The position numbers and the translations under genes are program-made. DNA of 64,000 bases from Azospirillum sp. TSO22-1 (GTDB taxonomy: Bacteria > Pseudomonadota > Alphaproteobacteria > Azospirillales > Azospirillaceae), in NCBI RefSeq assembly GCF_003116015.1, contig NZ_LGQZ01000061.1, forward strand, positions 22,002 to 86,001. Direction: 5' to 3'. Position 1 is the stretch's first letter. Every line of letters begins with the position of its first letter. Under the pieces are notes generated by a model that was given only the letters and a program-made list of their open reading frames with translations, made no database searches and was not told the origin of the DNA. Shown in pieces: positions 43,465 to 51,648 of this stretch.

Positions 43465-45390
43465 ATGAGTCAGACGTCAGCAGCCACCTATGACGCGATG
43501 CATGCCCGCTCGCTGTCCGATCCGCAGGGCTTCTGGGCCGACGCAGCCGAGCAGGTGTCCTGGATCAAGCGTTGGGACACGGTGCTCGACGACAGCAACC
43601 CGCCGTTCTACCGCTGGTTCAAGGGCGGCGTCCTGAACACCTGCTACAACGCCGTCGACCGCCATGTGGAGCAGGGCCGCGGCGACCAGGCGGCCATCAT
43701 CTACGACAGCCCGGTCACCGGCACCGTCCAGACCATCACCTACCGCGAGCTGCAGGACCAGGTCTCCCGCTTCGCCGGCGCGCTGCGCGCCCAGGGCGTC
43801 GAGAAGGGCGACCGCGTCATCCTCTACATGCCGATGATCCCGCAGTCGGTGGTCGCCATGCTGGCGTGCGCGCGCCTGGGCGCGGTGCATTCGGTGGTGT
43901 TCGGCGGCTTCGCCCCGCACGAGCTGGCCACCCGCATCAACGACGCCGCCCCGAAGGTGATCGTCTCCGCCTCCTGCGGCATCGAGCCGAACCGCGTCGT
44001 CAAGTACAAGCCGATGCTGGACGCCGCCATCGAGCACGCGGACCACAAGCCCGCGGCCTGCATCATCTTCCAGCGCCCGCAGGAGACCGCGTCCCTCGTT
44101 CCCGGCCGCGACGTCGAGTGGAACGAGGCCATCGCTAAGGGGCAGCCGGCCGAGTGCGTGCCGGTCGCCGCGACCGACCCGCTGTACATCCTCTACACCT
44201 CCGGCACGACCGGCCAGCCGAAGGGCGTGGTGCGCGACAACGGCGGCCACGCCGTGGCGCTGCTGTGGACCATGAAGCACCTCTACAACGCCGAGCCCGG
44301 CGAGGTGTACTGGGCGGCGTCGGACGTGGGCTGGGTGGTCGGCCACTCCTACATCTGCTACGGCCCGCTGCTGTACGGCTGCACCACCGTGGTGTTCGAG
44401 GGCAAGCCGGTCGGCACGCCGGACGCCGGCACCTTCTGGCGCGTCATCAACCAGCACAAGGTGCGCACGCTGTTCACCGCGCCGACGGCCTTCCGCGCCA
44501 TCAAGCGCGATGACCCGAACGGCGAGTTCATCAAGAAGTACGACATCTCCAGCCTGCGCGCCCTGTTCCTGGCCGGCGAGCGCTCGGACCCCGACACGCT
44601 GCACTGGGCCGAGGACAACCTGGAGGTTCCGGTCATCGACCATTGGTGGCAGACCGAGACCGGCTGGGCGATCACCGGCAACCCGCTGGGCGTGCACCTG
44701 TTCCCGATCAAGTACGGCTCGGCGACGCGCCCGATGGCCGGCTGGGACATCCGCATCCTGGACGCCGAGCACAAGGAGGTGCCGCGCGGCGACACCGGCG
44801 CCATCTGCGCCAAGCTGCCGCTGCCCCCGGGCACCTTCCCGACGCTGTGGAACGCCGAGGAGCGCTTCGTCAAGTCGTACATGGCCGACTACCCGGGCTA
44901 CTACCAGACCGGCGATGCGGGCTTCATCGACGATGACGGCTACGTCTACATCATGGCCCGCACCGACGACATCATCAACGTGGCCGGCCACCGCCTGTCC
45001 ACGGGCGCCATGGAAGAGGTGCTGTCGAGCCACAAGGACGTCGCCGAGTGCGCGGTGATCGGCGTCGCCGACGACCTCAAGGGCCAGGTGCCGCTGGGCT
45101 TCCTGTGCCTGAAGGCGGGCGTCACCCGCAGCCACGACGAGATCGTCAAGGAGGTCGTGGCCCTGGTGCGCGAGCAGATCGGCCCGGTGGCCGACTTCAA
45201 GCGCGCCGTGGTTGTCGACCGCCTGCCGAAGACGCGTTCCGGCAAGATCCTGCGCGGCACCATGCAGAAGATCGCCGACAACGCCGAGCACAAGGTGCCG
45301 GCGACCATCGACGACCCGGGCATCCTGCCGGAGATCGCCGAGGCGCTGAAGTCTCTGGGCTACGCCGCCAAGTACGACCAGGCGGAGTAG
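43465..45390 (+). CDS. prpE: Propionyl-CoA/acetyl-CoA synthetase
   Basis: A 641-residue AMP-forming acyl-CoA synthetase most like PrpE. Motifs: VHSVVFGGFAPHELATRIND, the P-loop YTSGTTGQPKGVVRDNGGHA, WAASDVGWVVGHSYICYGPL, WWQTETGWAITGNP, MARTDDIINVAGHRLSTGAM and the catalytic-acetylation lysine in PKTRSGKILRG. The VVRDNGGHA and GNPLG features favour propionyl- over acetyl-CoA synthetase. It activates propionate, or acetate, for central metabolism and perhaps for polyhydroxyalkanoate. A strong terminator follows. Confidence 0.9.
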   Translation: MSQTSAATYDAMHARSLSDPQGFWADAAEQVSWIKRWDTVLDDSNPPFYRWFKGGVLNTCYNAVDRHVEQGRGDQAAIIYDSPVTGTVQTITYRELQDQVSRFAGALRAQGVEKGDRVILYMPMIPQSVVAMLACARLGAVHSVVFGGFAPHELATRINDAAPKVIVSASCGIEPNRVVKYKPMLDAAIEHADHKPAACIIFQRPQETASLVPGRDVEWNEAIAKGQPAECVPVAATDPLYILYTSGTTGQPKGVVRDNGGHAVALLWTMKHLYNAEPGEVYWAASDVGWVVGHSYICYGPLLYGCTTVVFEGKPVGTPDAGTFWRVINQHKVRTLFTAPTAFRAIKRDDPNGEFIKKYDISSLRALFLAGERSDPDTLHWAEDNLEVPVIDHWWQTETGWAITGNPLGVHLFPIKYGSATRPMAGWDIRILDAEHKEVPRGDTGAICAKLPLPPGTFPTLWNAEERFVKSYMADYPGYYQTGDAGFIDDDGYVYIMARTDDIINVAGHRLSTGAMEEVLSSHKDVAECAVIGVADDLKGQVPLGFLCLKAGVTRSHDEIVKEVVALVREQIGPVADFKRAVVVDRLPKTRSGKILRGTMQKIADNAEHKVPATIDDPGILPEIAEALKSLGYAAKYDQAE

Positions 45391-45407
45391 GTTCGCGGTT
45401 CGCGAAG

Positions 45408-45440
45408 GCCCCTTCCCCGATGCCGGGGAAGGGGCTTTTT
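45408..45440 (+). terminator. Factor-independent terminator after prpE
   Basis: GCCCCTTCCCCG (45408-45419) and CGGGGAAGGGGC (45424-45435) form a perfect 12-bp stem with a four-base loop followed immediately by TTTTT. It starts 18 bases after the prpE stop and isolates prpE from the sigma-factor unit. Confidence 0.9.
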
Positions 45441-45547
45441 CGTTTCCGGGGCAATTTTTTCCACGGCCGGTCTGTTGGGATTTCAACGGCCTGGACCCGG
45501 CGGCGCCATGATTCTGACGAATTTCCGCTACACCGGCTCCACAGTCT

Positions 45548-45574
45548 GGAATAAACCTCCCAGGGGCCGTGTTT
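45548..45574 (+). promoter_or_regulatory. Candidate ECF promoter of the sigma/anti-sigma operon
   Basis: GGAATAAAC (45548-45556) resembles the -35 of ECF promoters (GGAAY type) and CGTGTTT (45568-45574) lies at a distance fitting a -10. The pair is 120 bases upstream of the proposed sigma-factor start. Self-activation is usual for ECF units. The rest of the 303-base gap from 45391 to 45693 holds the prpE terminator and an untranslated leader. Confidence 0.45.
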
Positions 45575-45693
45575 CTCAGGTCGGCACCGGGCTTCGGGGC
45601 GACCTGGGAACCGCGGCCGCGTCTTCCTACCTGTGGGTGGGCCCTTCCGCCGCGTGGCGAAAGGGCACCGCCGGACAACGATCGGGTGCGCGG

Positions 45694-46206
45694 TTGAGCA
45701 AATTCGGGGTCGAGCTGGAGGTCCACATCGCGTCGCTGCGCCGCTATGCGCGGTCGCTGCTGCGCAATCGGGTGGACGCCGAGGATCTGGTGCAGGAGGC
45801 GCTGGCGCGCGCGATCTCGCGGGCCGACAGCTTCCAGGCGGGGACGAACCTGCGGGCATGGCTCTTCACCATCCTGCACAACGTCCACGTCAATCAGGTC
45901 CGTTCCCGCGCGTCGCGCCCGGACGAGGTGCCGGTCGACGCGGTGGAGCACCGGCTGACCACGCCGGCCCGGCAGGAGGAGCGCGTCGAGGTCCGCGAGA
46001 TGATGCGGGCGGTGGACGAACTGCCCGACGAGCAGCGGCAGGTGCTGATGCTCGTGGCGCTGGAGGGCCTGAAATACGAGGAGGTCGCCGAGGTTCTCGG
46101 CGTTCCGATCGGCACCGTCATGTCGCGCCTCTCCCGCGCGCGCGAGGCGGTGCGGACCAAGATGGCGAACGGCGGGGCCGCGGCGGGCCTGCGGAGGGTG
46201 AAGTGA
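45694..46206 (+). CDS. ECF-type RNA polymerase sigma factor
   Basis: A 170-residue sigma-70 family factor. Region 2 is FGVELEVHIASLRRYARSLL with AEDLVQEALARAISRADSF and NLRAWLFTILHNVHVNQVRS; region 4 is LPDEQRQVLMLVALEGLKYE with VAEVLGVPIGTVMSRLSRAR. The start is uncertain: TTG 45694 gives the normal length, while the open frame to ATG 45508 would span the candidate promoter. The stop overlaps the start of the anti-sigma gene (TGATG), the standard coupling of such pairs. Confidence 0.88.
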   Translation: MSKFGVELEVHIASLRRYARSLLRNRVDAEDLVQEALARAISRADSFQAGTNLRAWLFTILHNVHVNQVRSRASRPDEVPVDAVEHRLTTPARQEERVEVREMMRAVDELPDEQRQVLMLVALEGLKYEEVAEVLGVPIGTVMSRLSRAREAVRTKMANGGAAAGLRRVK

Positions 46207-47153
46207 TGACGGCGCACAAGCTGAAGGACGAGGATCTCCACGCCTACGTGGACGGCTGGCTGGACGGCGACCGCCGCCTGGCCGTCGAGCGCTGGCTGGC
46301 CGACGACCCGGAGGCCGCCCGCAAGGTCGAGGACTACCGCGCCCAGGCGGCGCTCCTGCACGAGATCTTCGATCCCGTCCTGCGCGAGGAGTCCGCGCCG
46401 GAGACCCAGGAGCTTGCCGACCGCCTTAAGGGCCGCATCGCCGGCAACGACAACCGCCCGGCCTGGCACGCCAAGCCCTGGGTGCGCATGGCCGCGGCGG
46501 TGATGCTGCTGGTCAGCGGCGCCGCCGGCGGCTATTTCGGCCGAGGCGCCACCGCCCCGTCGCCGGCGCAGCAGCAGCAGCGCCAGACCCTCATCACCTT
46601 CGCCGAGGAGGCCGCGCAGGCGCACCGCTTCTACACCGCTGACGAACGCTATCAGGTGGAGATGGGTGCGGACGATCCCGGTGCACTCGACAGCTTCCTC
46701 TCCCAGCGCATGGGCAAGGAGGTGTTCGGCCCCGACCTGTCGAAGGTCGGCTACCGCCTCGTCGGCGGCCGCTCGCTGCCCACCGACCTGGGCGCGGGGG
46801 CGCAGTACATGTACATCAACGACCAGGGCAAGCGGATCACCCTGTTCGCCGGTTCGGCCCCGCAGGGCCAGAACAACTCCTTCAGCTTCGCGCAGAAGGG
46901 CGACGTCGCGACCTTCTACTGGGTCGAGGGCCAACTCGCCTACGCGCTGATCGGCCGCCTGTCGCGCGACGAACTGCTGGGCATCACCAAGGCCGTCTAC
47001 GACGACGTCAAGGCCGGCCGCCGCCTCGCCCCGCCGCCGCAGCCGCCGCAGCAGAACCCGGAGGAGAAGAACCCGGACCAGCAGCGCCGCGAGGGTGAGC
47101 AGGGCAACGGCGTCCAGCCGGTCAGCGACACCCACAAGCCGAAGGACAGCTAG
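46206..47153 (+). CDS. Membrane-bound anti-sigma factor
   Basis: A 315-residue anti-sigma factor paired with the preceding ECF gene. The cytosolic N-terminus (DEDLHAYVDGWLDGDRRLAV, RWLADDPEAARKVEDYRAQA) is the sigma-binding part; one membrane helix (VRMAAAVMLLVSGAAGGYFG, about residues 92-112) leads to a periplasmic sensor region with LGAGAQYMYINDQGKRITLF and a Pro/Gln-rich tail. No HxxxCxxC zinc motif is present, so it is not a redox-type ZAS protein. Release of the sigma factor probably follows an envelope signal. Confidence 0.83.
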   Translation: MTAHKLKDEDLHAYVDGWLDGDRRLAVERWLADDPEAARKVEDYRAQAALLHEIFDPVLREESAPETQELADRLKGRIAGNDNRPAWHAKPWVRMAAAVMLLVSGAAGGYFGRGATAPSPAQQQQRQTLITFAEEAAQAHRFYTADERYQVEMGADDPGALDSFLSQRMGKEVFGPDLSKVGYRLVGGRSLPTDLGAGAQYMYINDQGKRITLFAGSAPQGQNNSFSFAQKGDVATFYWVEGQLAYALIGRLSRDELLGITKAVYDDVKAGRRLAPPPQPPQQNPEEKNPDQQRREGEQGNGVQPVSDTHKPKDS

Positions 47154-47156
47154 GCC

Positions 47157-47338
47157 GGGGCAGGGGATGCGAGAGGCTCTGCCTCTCGCGCTCTCCGCCA
47201 AGGGCCGCATGCCCTTGGATCCCATTCCCTCTCCCCTCCGGGGAGAGGGCCAGGGTGAGGGGGAAAACCCTCTCCCGCCCTGGGAGAGGGAGGGGCCCGC
47301 TCGGAACGAGCGGGAGGGTGAGGGTCCCCCCGAGGATC
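47157..47338. repeat. Intergenic palindrome mosaic (module 5)
   Basis: The gap between converging genes holds GCGAGAGGC-TCT-GCCTCTCGC, CCAAGGGC-CGCAT-GCCCTTGG, CCCTCTCCCC-TCC-GGGGAGAGGG and CCCTCTCCC-GCCCT-GGGAGAGGG, then CCCGCTC-GGAAC-GAGCGGG and CCCTC/GAGGG tails. CCCGCTC...GAGCGGG and GGGTGAGGG recur from module 2 at 25085, so these two are the same family. Confidence 0.7.
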
Positions 47339-47740
47339 CTACACCCCCGCCACCCGCACCATATCCCCGATCAGCCGGCCCATCAGCTCCCGGTCGGCCG
47401 TCGCCTCCATGCGCCAGCGCATGCAGTGCGCCTTCTCGACCAGCCCGCCCAGCGAGTCCGGCCGCTGCGCCAGCATCCGGTGCGTGGCGAGGTCGCACGC
47501 CCGGTCCGCCTCCTCCGAGCGCTCACACGCCCGCTCGATCACCGCCGTGTCGGCGCCGCTGCGTTCGAGCCTTACCGCCTCCTCGGCCAGCGCGTCCGAC
47601 ACCACGACGGACTCGCTCCACGCCCGGAACGCCGCGCTGCGCTGCGCCACCGTTCCCCCGGCCAGCAGAACGCCCCCGCCGCCCGCCAGCAAAGACCGGC
47701 GGGATAAGCGCGCGCTCGTGGTATCCTCGGAATCAGCCAT
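47339..47740 (-). CDS. Hypothetical protein with twin-arginine-like leader
   Basis: A 133-residue protein. The leader ARLSRRSLLAGGGGVLLAGG (about residues 9-28) has a twin-arginine followed by a glycine-rich hydrophobic core, the Tat pattern. The rest is helical with several cysteines (ERACERSEEADRACDLATHR, EKAHCMRWRMEATADRELMG). AGGAG eight bases before ATG 47740 sets the start over 47758. It diverges from the XRE regulator gene, which may control it. Not recognised as any known family. Confidence 0.6.
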   Translation of the reverse strand: MADSEDTTSARLSRRSLLAGGGGVLLAGGTVAQRSAAFRAWSESVVVSDALAEEAVRLERSGADTAVIERACERSEEADRACDLATHRMLAQRPDSLGGLVEKAHCMRWRMEATADRELMGRLIGDMVRVAGV

Positions 47741-47894
47741 GATCCAAGCTCCTATCAAGCTGGGTTGTGGTCAGGCCGGGCGGGGTGTTCCTGCACCCCG
47801 TTCGGCCGCCTTGTCTTGTCCCGACATCGGGACACGGTTATGATGCTGCAATGGCCCGGATGGGGCAAGCCTAATCGTGACAGGGTTCCGATAT

Positions 47895-48146
47895 ATGCAT
47901 GCCGTTCAGTGCAAGATGGCGCGCGTGGCGCTGGGCTGGGGTGTGCGCGACCTTGCCAAATACGCCAATGTGTCCACGGATACCATCTCGCGCCTCGAAC
48001 GTGGGGAGGTACTGAAGTCCCGTACGCTTGATGACCTTCGTCGCACCTTCGAAGCCGCTGGCATCGAGTTCATCCCGGAGGACGCCAAGGGGCCGGGGGT
48101 GCGATTGCGCGAACGACTGGAGGTCAGGGCCGCAACGCCGGACTGA
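47895..48146 (+). CDS. XRE-family helix-turn-helix regulator
   Basis: An 83-residue single-domain regulator: MHAVQCKMARVALGWGVRDL, then AKYANVSTDTISRLERGEVL with the recognition helix, LDDLRRTFEAAGIEFIPED and a short tail GVRLRERLEVRAATPD. This is the small XRE type common in Rhodospirillales. ATG 47895 starts the conserved part; GTG 47877 is in frame six residues earlier. The likely target is the divergent promoter shared with the Tat-leader protein. Confidence 0.82.
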   Translation: MHAVQCKMARVALGWGVRDLAKYANVSTDTISRLERGEVLKSRTLDDLRRTFEAAGIEFIPEDAKGPGVRLRERLEVRAATPD

Positions 48147-48224
48147 CCAGCGCTTCGGTTGCGGAGCCTTGGATAGGCGGCCCGTCCTCGTGTCTTCGCG
48201 GTGGAATTCCTCTCCACCTCAAAT

Positions 48225-48239
48225 GTTCTTGAAATGTTC
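48225..48239. promoter_or_regulatory. LexA-like box GTTC-N7-GTTC
   Basis: GTTCTTGAAATGTTC is an exact match to the alphaproteobacterial LexA consensus with an AT-rich centre. It stands between converging genes with no annotated gene directly downstream on either strand. A 56-bp element with GTTCC half-sites begins 67 bases further on. A small hairpin (GGTGGA/TCCACC, 48200-48219) precedes it. Confidence 0.45.
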
Positions 48240-48305
48240 GAATCGATATGCCACACTCACGGTTGGGCCGGCAACGGCCCGCGGGCGGTTCGGGGTTCAG
48301 GGAGA

Positions 48306-48361
48306 GGATGGCGAAGTGAACACGCCCCGCACACTGTTCCACGGTGTTCCAAACCGTTCCA
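48306..48361 (-). repeat. 56-bp TGGAAC element, copy A
   Basis: On the minus strand, TGGAAC occurs three times at exact 10-bp steps, followed by AGTGTGCGGGGCG, an inverted TGTTCA half-site, and CGCCATCC. It matches copy B at 56267-56322 at 46 of 56 positions without gaps. It lies between the 3' ends of the XRE and AarF-type genes, so it is not in an obvious promoter. Confidence 0.7.
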
Positions 48362-48384
48362 TTCGCCGCCGCGGGCGGCGCCCC

Positions 48385-49731
48385 TCACGCCGGCAGCGGC
48401 ACCCCGTGCGCGGTCAGCGCCGCGGTCTGCCGGCGCTCCAGCGCCGCCGCGTCGAAGTCCTTGATCAGGTCCTGGAACAGGCGGAACCAGTTCACCTCGG
48501 CTTTCAAGTGCAGGAAGACCGAGCCCAGGCCGATCGCCGCGCGGTCCATGAAGACGAACTCGCGTGGCACCTCCACGCCGCCGACGCGGCGCAACTCGGC
48601 GTGCACCTTCTCCGCCGTTTCGCGGCCGTAGTGGCCGGCGTTGGTCTCCTCGATGCGGCGGGTGCGGTCCTCCATGATCGGGGCGTAGACGAAGCGCGCC
48701 CAGATGTTGAGGACCTCCACCAGCTCCTTCGACGGGTTCACGAAGCCCCAGGTGCGGTAGGCCTCCACCGCCGCGTCCTGGTCCCCGGCGCGCAGCGCGT
48801 TGTAGAGGTCGATGACGCCCTTGACGAAGCTGGGGTGGAAGACGCGGACGCAGCCGAAGTCCAAGAGGTTGATCGAGCGGTCCGGCCGCACCGTGTAGTT
48901 TCCCAGGTGCGGGTCGCCGTGGATGACGCCGTAGTAGTAGAACGGCACGTACCACGCCCGGAACATGTTCATCGCCAGTTCGTCGCGGCTCCCCGGGTGC
49001 TCCTTGACGAAGTCGAGGATGCGCCGCCCCTCCACCCATTCCAGCGTCAGCAGCCGCTTGGTGGACAGGCCGTGCACCACCGCCGGCACGTGCACGCCCG
49101 GCGTGTCCGCCAGCATGGCGCGGTAGAGGCTCGCGTGCCGGCCCTCCAGGTCGTAGTCCAGCTCCTCGCGCAGGCGGGCGCCGATCTCCGCGTGGATCTG
49201 CCGGGTCGAGATGGCGCTGTCCGAGCGCTCGAAGATGGCGAAGATCAGCTGGAGCTGCCGCAGGTCCGCCTCCACCGCCGAGGCCATGTCGGGGTATTGC
49301 AGCTTGCAGGCCAGCACCCGGCCGTCGTGGTCGACCGCCTTGTGCACCTGCCCCAGCGAGGCGGCGGCGGCCGCGGTGTGCTCGAAGCGGCTGAACTTCG
49401 CCTGCCACGCCGGCCCCAGTTCCGCCTGCATGCGGCGCTTGACGAAGGGCCAGCCCATGGACGGCGCGTCGGCCTGGAGCTGCGACAACTCCGCCACGTA
49501 CTCACGCGGCAGGGCGTCGGGGATGGTGGAGAGGATCTGCGCCACCTTCATCAGCGGGCCTTTCAGCCCGCCGAGCGCGGCGCGCAGCTCCTCGGCATGG
49601 CGCTGGCGCTCGATGCGGATGCCCAGCACGCGCTCCCCGGCGAAGCGGGCGGCGAGCCCGCCGACGGCGGTACCGACCCGCGCGTACCGCGCGATCCGTC
49701 CGCCCAGCGTGTTCTCTTCGGTCTTGGCCAT
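48385..49731 (-). CDS. AarF/ABC1/UbiB family atypical kinase
   Basis: A 448-residue ABC1 protein. Conserved features are the KxGQ-like LKGPLMKVAQILSTIPDALP, the ExD-type PREYVAELSQLQADAP, the alanine-rich loop AAAAASLGQVHKAV, the lysine in VLACKLQYPDMA, the catalytic VIHGDPHLGNYTV and metal-binding LLDFGCVRVF. The family supports ubiquinone synthesis and lipid homeostasis through ATPase activity. Start ATG 49731. It carries no C-terminal membrane helices, unlike UbiB, placing it in the soluble AarF-like group. Confidence 0.87.
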   Translation of the reverse strand: MAKTEENTLGGRIARYARVGTAVGGLAARFAGERVLGIRIERQRHAEELRAALGGLKGPLMKVAQILSTIPDALPREYVAELSQLQADAPSMGWPFVKRRMQAELGPAWQAKFSRFEHTAAAAASLGQVHKAVDHDGRVLACKLQYPDMASAVEADLRQLQLIFAIFERSDSAISTRQIHAEIGARLREELDYDLEGRHASLYRAMLADTPGVHVPAVVHGLSTKRLLTLEWVEGRRILDFVKEHPGSRDELAMNMFRAWYVPFYYYGVIHGDPHLGNYTVRPDRSINLLDFGCVRVFHPSFVKGVIDLYNALRAGDQDAAVEAYRTWGFVNPSKELVEVLNIWARFVYAPIMEDRTRRIEETNAGHYGRETAEKVHAELRRVGGVEVPREFVFMDRAAIGLGSVFLHLKAEVNWFRLFQDLIKDFDAAALERRQTAALTAHGVPLPA

Positions 49732-49839
49732 GGCGCCTTTATGTGGGGATGCGGGCGCCACCGGACCAGTCTCGCCGTCTTGACCGGGCGCGGAGGCTTC
49801 GGCAGGCTGCGGGCCGGATCGAAAGGGGAGGGGAAGGGC

Positions 49840-50577
49840 ATGAAGGGCCCGGCACTGGCGGCGCTTGCCGTGGTTTTCGCAACCGGCACCGCCGCGGCGG
49901 CGGAGAGCGGCTGGTACCTGCGCGCCGACCTGTCGCGCGATTGGTCGCGCTCCACCGCCTTCCACGACTGGAATTGCGCCGGCACCGACCCGGCCCGCGT
50001 GCCGCTCTACGGCTGCGCCGCCCAGGGAGCGGGGGACTTCGGGAGCAGCACGGGGTTCGGTGCCGGGGTGGGTTACCGGGTGATGCCGTGGCTGCGCCTG
50101 GACGCCACGCTCACCTACCGGCCGGGCTGGCGCTTCGACGGCCACGCCAACTTCCTTCCCGGCGAGGACGAGCCGATGAGTGCAAAGGCGCGCACCCTCA
50201 CCGGCATGGCCAACACCTACCTGGACCTGCCCGCGCTGGGCCGGTTCGAGCCGTACGTCGGTGCCGGCATCGGCGTGTCGCACAACCGGCTGGACGGGGT
50301 GGCGCTGTCCTTTCCGTCGCTGGACCAGCGGGTGTGGACGCCGGCCGGCCGGCGCACCTCCCTGGCGTGGCAGCTGACCGCCGGCACGGGGATTGCGCTG
50401 GGCGGCGGGCTGACGCTGGACGTCGCCTACCGCCACACCGACCTGGGCACGATGGAGACCGAGGACGGCGGTGCTCCGCGCCTGCGCCGCGGCGCCTGGC
50501 GCACCCTCGCCATTGACGGCACCGAGGCGCGCCTGCGCGCCCACGGGGTGAGCGTGGGGATGCGGTACGGATTCTAG
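49840..50577 (+). CDS. Outer-membrane beta-barrel protein
   Basis: A 245-residue OmpW/Omp25-like barrel. A signal peptide (GPALAALAVVFATGTAAAAE, cleaved near residue 21) precedes alternating amphipathic strands such as GWYLRADLSRDWS, FGAGVGYRVMPWLRLDATLT, FEPYVGAGIGVSHNRL and GGLTLDVAYRHTDLG. It ends with VSVGMRYGF, the aromatic C-terminus read by the BAM complex. Two cysteines (DWNCAG, LYGCAA) may form a loop disulfide. Start ATG 49840 follows AAAGGGGAGGGG. Cargo or function unknown. Confidence 0.8.
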   Translation: MKGPALAALAVVFATGTAAAAESGWYLRADLSRDWSRSTAFHDWNCAGTDPARVPLYGCAAQGAGDFGSSTGFGAGVGYRVMPWLRLDATLTYRPGWRFDGHANFLPGEDEPMSAKARTLTGMANTYLDLPALGRFEPYVGAGIGVSHNRLDGVALSFPSLDQRVWTPAGRRTSLAWQLTAGTGIALGGGLTLDVAYRHTDLGTMETEDGGAPRLRRGAWRTLAIDGTEARLRAHGVSVGMRYGF

Positions 50578-51125
50578 CCCTGCACTCTGCGCGTCCACGC
50601 CGCCAGCGCGGCCAGCAGCGCCGCCACCTTGCCGCGCACCGCCTCGTCCTTCAGCGAGCCGTCGGGGTTGAAGGATTCGGCCACGCGGACCAGCACCTCC
50701 GGCTTGTTCAGCGGGTGCATGTCCAGGTACACGCAGGTCTGGCGCAGATGGTACTGCGAGCGCCCGGTGCCCAGCCCGCCGCCGGCGCCCATGATGGCCA
50801 GCGGCTTGCCGGCGAAGGGCTGGTCGGCGCCGCGCGACGCCCAGTCGATGGCGTTCTTCAGCACGCCGGGCATGGAGTAGTTGTACTCGGGGCACGCGAC
50901 CAGCAGCGCGTCGGCGGCGCGGATGCGTTCACGGAACGCCTGCACCGGCTCGGGGAAGCCGGCGGCCTCGACGTCGCCGTTGTAGAGCGGGATGGGGGCG
51001 ATGTCGAAGACCTCGATCTCCAGGCCCTCGGGCGCCGCCTCGACGGCGAGGCGCAGCAGGGCGCGGTTGAACGATCCCCTGCGCAACGAGCCCGCGAACC
51101 CGAGAACCCGCACCGGTGCCGCCAT
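50574..51125 (-). CDS. NADPH-dependent FMN reductase
   Basis: A 183-residue flavodoxin-fold reductase: VLGFAGSLRRGSFNRALLRL (FMN phosphate loop), LLVACPEYNYSMPGVLKNAI, DWASRGADQPFAGKPLAIMG and GGLGTGRSQYHLRQTCVYLD. These match the NADPH_dep_FMN_red family (chromate/quinone/azo reductases), giving two-electron reduction of quinones or FMN. AGGAGGG eight bases or less before ATG 51125 decides the start. Its stop overlaps the converging barrel gene by four bases. Confidence 0.9.
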   Translation of the reverse strand: MAAPVRVLGFAGSLRRGSFNRALLRLAVEAAPEGLEIEVFDIAPIPLYNGDVEAAGFPEPVQAFRERIRAADALLVACPEYNYSMPGVLKNAIDWASRGADQPFAGKPLAIMGAGGGLGTGRSQYHLRQTCVYLDMHPLNKPEVLVRVAESFNPDGSLKDEAVRGKVAALLAALAAWTRRVQG

Positions 51126-51200
51126 GCCGCCCTCCTGCTGTCTGTCCGAAAGAGGGATGGGGCGGGGAGGGCGGTTCGGCAAGGGCCAGGGAGACGACGG

Positions 51201-51593
51201 TCAGCCGCCCTGCGCCTTGATCCAGCCGGCGGTGGCGCTGTCCATGGTGTTCTTGTGGGCGACGAACCAGTCCGGCAGCGCCTCGCGCACGTAGCCGCGG
51301 GCGAGCATGAGGTTGCCGGCGGCCAGCCGCTTCTCGATCCCCTCCAGCTCCAGCCGCACGCGGTCGTGCTCGTGCTTGTGGATGGGGTAGGGCGGGAAGC
51401 CGTGCTGGCGCATCAGCTCCTCCTCGCGGGCCAGATGCTCGCGCAGGTGGGTGGCGATCTCGGCGAGGAGGGCCGGGAACTCGGCGTCGTCCGCGCGGGC
51501 GGCGACGGCCAGAAGCTCGACGAACGCCTGATGGTCGGCGTCCATCACGGCGTTGCCGACCTTCATGCCGTCGTCCCAGATGAGGGTGGTCAT
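51201..51593 (-). CDS. Bacteriohemerythrin
   Basis: A 130-residue single-domain hemerythrin binding O2 at a di-iron site. All ligands appear present: His21 (DADHQAF), His53 and Glu57 (HLAREE), His72 and His76 (IHKHEHD), His113 and Asp118 (AHKNTMD). GGAGG upstream sets ATG 51593. The upstream gap holds TTGACTTATGTCAA, an FNR/FixK-type palindrome about 56-69 bases before the start, so low-oxygen control is likely. It could store or deliver O2 to oxidases or sense O2. Confidence 0.92.
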   Translation of the reverse strand: MTTLIWDDGMKVGNAVMDADHQAFVELLAVAARADDAEFPALLAEIATHLREHLAREEELMRQHGFPPYPIHKHEHDRVRLELEGIEKRLAAGNLMLARGYVREALPDWFVAHKNTMDSATAGWIKAQGG

Positions 51594-51648
51594 ATGACCT
51601 CCGAAAGGGAATTCGGGGCGCACGTTACCACCGCATGGCGGGAGCTTC

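Noticed and set aside
48234..48250. GTTCGAATC resembles a tRNA T-loop
   Set aside because: No T-stem flanks it and no acceptor, D or anticodon arms are present nearby; it overlaps the LexA-like box.
48306..48361. GGAAC in the TGGAAC element read as an EcfG (general stress) -35
   Set aside because: No CGTT lies 16-17 bases after any of the GGAAC half-sites; the nearest GTTC is at 14 and is part of the inverted half-site.
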